Shown here: in pieces, positions 5,161 to 7,104 of the stretch
Position numbering within the stretch: position 1 is the stretch's first letter
How the letters are laid out: each line of letters begins with the position of its first letter
Assembly (NCBI GenBank): GCA_900756725.1
Contig: CAAELJ010000037.1
Coordinates: 1-7,104, forward strand
From: an uncultured Collinsella sp.
GTDB taxonomy: Bacteria; Actinomycetota; Coriobacteriia; Coriobacteriales; Coriobacteriaceae
Direction of reading: 5' to 3'
Length of the DNA stretch: 7,104 bases
Notes under the pieces: generated by a model
What the model was told of the DNA's origin: nothing
What the model saw: only the letters and a program-made list of their open reading frames with translations
Databases searched by the model: none
Translations under genes and position numbers: made by a program

Positions 5161-6624
5161 ATGAGCTCTGAAAAACGAGGAACGATCGGTTCGTTCGCTC
5201 TGCTGGGCATGACGGTCGCCGCCGTGTTCGGTATCAAGAACATCATCAACAACAACGCGGCCATCGGCTTGGCGGCTGCGCCGTCGTTCTTCTTCGCCAC
5301 GCTTTTGTACTTTGTCCCCTATACCCTGGTTACCGCTGAGTTCGTCGGCCTCAACAGGGACTCCGAGTCTGGCGTGTACGCATGGGTTAAGACCTCGATG
5401 GGTGGTCGCTGGGCGTTCCTGACGGCATTTAGCTACTGGTTCGTTAACCTGTTCTACTTTGCGTCCGTCCTGCCCAACGTCATCATCTACGCGAGCTACG
5501 TGTTCTTTGGTGCCAATGCCGAGCTTTCGCAGCTGTGGATCACCATTATCGAGATCGTCGTCTTTGCTATCGCCACGTGGGTTTCGACCAAGGGCGCTAA
5601 GTGGATCGGCTCCATTTCCTCCTTCGGCTCGACCGCGGCTCTCGGCCTGACTGCCGTGTTCATCTTGCTGTCCCTGGCTGCTGCCTTTGGCGGCGTCGAG
5701 TTCGCTACGGCTCCTACCCCCGCTAACATGGCTCCCGACATGAGCAACTTCGCAACTATGTGGGGCTTCTTCGGTACGCTTGCCTGGATCATCCAGGGCG
5801 TTGGCGGCGCTGAGTCTGTCGGCGTGTTCCTTAACGACCTTAAGGGCGGCGTCAAGGCCTTCGTGCGCACCGTCGTTATCGCCGGCCTGACCATCGGCCT
5901 TCTGTACGCAGGCGCTTCGCTGCTGGTCAACCTGTTCATTCCCGAGGGCGGCGTTGCCATCTCCACCGGTATCTTCGACGTATTCGGCGCTGTCTTTGCC
6001 CACTTTGGCATTCCCATGGAAGTGTCCACGCGCGTCATTGGCCTGATCCTTCTCGCTGCCACTCTGGGCTCCCTCATGATGTGGACCTCTGCTCCCATCA
6101 AGGTCTTCTTCACCGAGATCCCCAAGGGCGTCTTTGGTAGCAAGATCGTCGAGCTCAACGAGCACGGCATTCCCGCCCGCGCCGCTTGGCTGCAGTTCGC
6201 CATCGTCGTCCCCATCCTGATCATCCCGGCCTTGGGCTCTGGTAACCTCGACGACCTGCTCATGATCGTCACCAACATGACGGCTGCCACTGCTCTGCTC
6301 CCGCCGCTGCTGATCCTGCTTGCCTACTTTATGCTGCGCAAGAACTTCGACGCCGCTCCCCGTGACTTCCGCATGGGCTCGCGCAGCTTTGGTCTGGTCG
6401 TTGCCGCATTCCTGCTTGTGGTCTTCTGCTTTGTGCTTGTCTGCGGCACCATCCCGCTCGATCAGCCGCTGTGGCTGACGCTGGTCTACAACGTTGGCGG
6501 TGTGGTTGTCTTCCTGGGCCTTGCCGTGATGTGGTACAACCGCTATATCAACCGCCTGCGCGAGACCGATCCCGAGGCCGCCGAGAGCGAGCTGCGCCCC
6601 TCCGTCCTCGACATGATGGAGTAG
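5161..6624 (+). CDS. APC-superfamily permease, YjeM/GadC-like (amino acid antiporter type)
   Basis: This 487-residue, very hydrophobic integral membrane protein has roughly twelve membrane segments and short charged ends. It most resembles the glutamate/GABA antiporter-type branch of the amino acid-polyamine-organocation superfamily, such as E. coli YjeM. Landmarks are a first helix with FGIKNIINNNAA (23-34), AEFVGLNRDSESGVYAWV (59-76), STKGAKWIGSISSFG (142-156), GGAESVG (215-221) in the presumed sixth helix, and SAPIKVFFTEIPKGVFG (310-326). The C-terminal tail from about residue 460 is charged and probably cytosolic. The expected job is uptake or exchange of an amino acid or similar small solute; the substrate cannot be read from the sequence. 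Although it follows ebgC, it lacks features of known lactose carriers (LacY, LacS/GPH, ABC), and a terminator-like hairpin separates the two, so a link to galactoside use is unproven. It ends in its own strong terminator. Confidence 0.85.
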   Translation: MSSEKRGTIGSFALLGMTVAAVFGIKNIINNNAAIGLAAAPSFFFATLLYFVPYTLVTAEFVGLNRDSESGVYAWVKTSMGGRWAFLTAFSYWFVNLFYFASVLPNVIIYASYVFFGANAELSQLWITIIEIVVFAIATWVSTKGAKWIGSISSFGSTAALGLTAVFILLSLAAAFGGVEFATAPTPANMAPDMSNFATMWGFFGTLAWIIQGVGGAESVGVFLNDLKGGVKAFVRTVVIAGLTIGLLYAGASLLVNLFIPEGGVAISTGIFDVFGAVFAHFGIPMEVSTRVIGLILLAATLGSLMMWTSAPIKVFFTEIPKGVFGSKIVELNEHGIPARAAWLQFAIVVPILIIPALGSGNLDDLLMIVTNMTAATALLPPLLILLAYFMLRKNFDAAPRDFRMGSRSFGLVVAAFLLVVFCFVLVCGTIPLDQPLWLTLVYNVGGVVVFLGLAVMWYNRYINRLRETDPEAAESELRPSVLDMME

Positions 6625-6671
6625 CGGCTAGGATTAATCTACGGCTGTGGAATAAATCGATTCCCTTTCCT

Positions 6672-6708
6672 AAGGAGGGGCCTTACGAGGCCCCTCCTTT
6701 TGTGTTTT
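6672..6708 (+). terminator. Intrinsic terminator of the permease gene
   Basis: AAGGAGGGGCC (6672-6682) and GGCCCCTCCTT (6689-6699) form a perfect eleven-bp GC-rich stem with a six-base TTACGA loop. TTGTGTTTT follows at 6700-6708. It lies about 47 bases after the permease stop codon. This is the clearest terminator in the window. Confidence 0.93.
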
Positions 6709-6723
6709 GGGGCATGGTTTTGG

Positions 6724-6953
6724 ACCCTGTGGTCAAAAAATGCCAAATATGAGTACTGTTGCAAAAGAGGTGTCATATTTTTCGGCCTGTTCTGAGCAAA
6801 AACGGGCTCAAAATCAATTTATATAACCCCCTTTAAAGGGCGTTTGACGGCTTTCAACCTCTTCGAATCGCTCAAAGGAGGTAACTTGCTCTCGATTTTG
6901 CTGCTACTAAATTGGTGACAGTACTCATATTTGCCACTTTTTGCCCACGAGGT
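6724..6953. repeat. Inverted-repeat-bounded AT-rich intergenic element, about 230 bp
   Basis: Two 36-base arms, 6724-6759 and 6918-6953, are inverted copies with 31 of 36 positions matching; the innermost 16 bases (CAAATATGAGTACTGT and its complement) match perfectly. The 158-base interior is visibly richer in A/T than the flanking genes. It holds a TGAGC/GCTCA hairpin (6793-6810) and the perfect 12-bp palindrome CCCTTTAAAGGG (6829-6840). No transposase or other convincing gene is present. The element could be a non-autonomous miniature transposable element, an interspersed palindromic repeat, or a structured RNA or regulatory region before ptsH. No clear target-site duplication is seen at the edges. 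Confidence 0.65.
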
Positions 6954-6985
6954 GTTCAGAGGAGCTCTCGACAAGCATCTAACGC

Positions 6986-6991
6986 TACAAT
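6986..6991 (+). promoter_or_regulatory. Possible -10 box for ptsH
   Basis: TACAAT (five of six matches to TATAAT) lies 54 bases before the ptsH ATG. The nearest -35-like hexamer, TCGACA at 6968-6973, leaves only a 12-base spacer, so the promoter is tentative. The position just beyond the inverted-repeat element suggests ptsH starts its own transcript here. Confidence 0.35.
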
Positions 6992-7045
6992 AACTACCAC
7001 GTGGCTGGGTTTGCCGGCCGAATGTGCGATGCCGTGGGAGGGGAC

Positions 7046-7104
7046 ATGGTCGAGTTTACAAAGACGATTAAAGATCCGTTGGGACTGCATGCCCGCCCGG
7101 TTGC
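7046..7104 (+). CDS. ptsH: HPr, phosphocarrier protein of the PTS (5' end only)
   Basis: Nineteen codons and two bases are visible before the window ends. They read MVEFTKTIKDPLGLHARPV, the hallmark N-terminus of HPr, with the active-site histidine at position 15 in LHARP; His15 is phosphorylated by enzyme I and passes phosphate to sugar-specific EIIA proteins in the cytoplasm. In Gram-positive relatives HPr is also phosphorylated on Ser46 for catabolite control, but that part is outside the window. GGGAGGGG (7036-7043) lies two bases before the ATG, a strong purine-rich ribosome binding site. Upstream terminator and spacer suggest it is not in the permease operon. A domain of a larger multi-PTS protein cannot be excluded because the rest is missing, but the start fits a stand-alone HPr. 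Confidence 0.9.
   Translation, partial: MVEFTKTIKDPLGLHARPV

Noticed and set aside
3814..6165. Second long minus-strand frame across ebgA, ebgC, the spacer and the permease
   Set aside because: It runs antisense to three real genes and through an intergenic region with terminator-like structures. Its composition (Gly, Asp, Glu, His, Arg runs) looks like a shadow frame.
6471..6752. Short plus-strand frame overlapping the end of the permease gene and the terminator
   Set aside because: It mostly lies in another frame of the permease, runs through the terminator stem and has no recognisable domain.
6724..6953. Calling the inverted-repeat element an insertion sequence
   Set aside because: There is no transposase frame inside and no evident target-site duplication at the arm edges, so only a repeat is claimed.
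6968..6991. TCGACA/TACAAT as a complete ptsH promoter
   Set aside because: The spacer is only 12 bases, too short for a standard sigma-70-type promoter; only the -10 candidate is kept, at low confidence.

Overview
The window looks like a stretch of chromosome from a high-GC Gram-positive gut bacterium, most likely a Collinsella-like member of the Coriobacteriia. This rests on G/C-ending codon choice, strong GGAGG-type ribosome binding sites and the gene content; no database search was possible, so the genus is an inference.

Layout, left to right. Positions 1-147 hold two tandem, related hairpins that look like terminators for the leftward gene. A LacI-family repressor runs leftward (148-1164). 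A 375-bp divergent spacer follows (1165-1539). It holds three near-identical CAACCGGTTG operators on the side of the rightward gene, and they bracket a plausible promoter. Next come ebgA (1540-4548), a cytoplasmic GH2 beta-galactosidase, and ebgC (4552-5007), its small partner subunit, three bases apart. A hairpin-rich spacer (5008-5160) precedes a polytopic APC-superfamily permease (5161-6624), which ends in a clear intrinsic terminator. The 421-bp spacer 6625-7045 contains an AT-rich element of about 230 bp bounded by 36-bp imperfect inverted repeats. The window then runs into the start of ptsH (HPr), cut off by the window edge after 19 codons.

How the parts probably work together. The LacI-type protein likely represses ebgAC through the three operators until a galactoside-derived sugar releases it. 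EbgA and EbgC would then hydrolyse a beta-galactoside in the cytoplasm. No sugar transporter is in the window: the permease resembles amino-acid antiporters (YjeM/GadC-like), and a terminator-like hairpin separates it from ebgC, so it may be an independent unit. HPr is the general phosphocarrier of the PTS and appears to begin a separate unit.

The items most worth a second look are the inverted-repeat element before ptsH, the phased three-operator array, and the active-site state of EbgA, which keeps the Asp and Trp of the ancestral, weakly lactose-active E. coli enzyme. The EbgC homologue also lacks several polar/His residues recalled from the E. coli protein.
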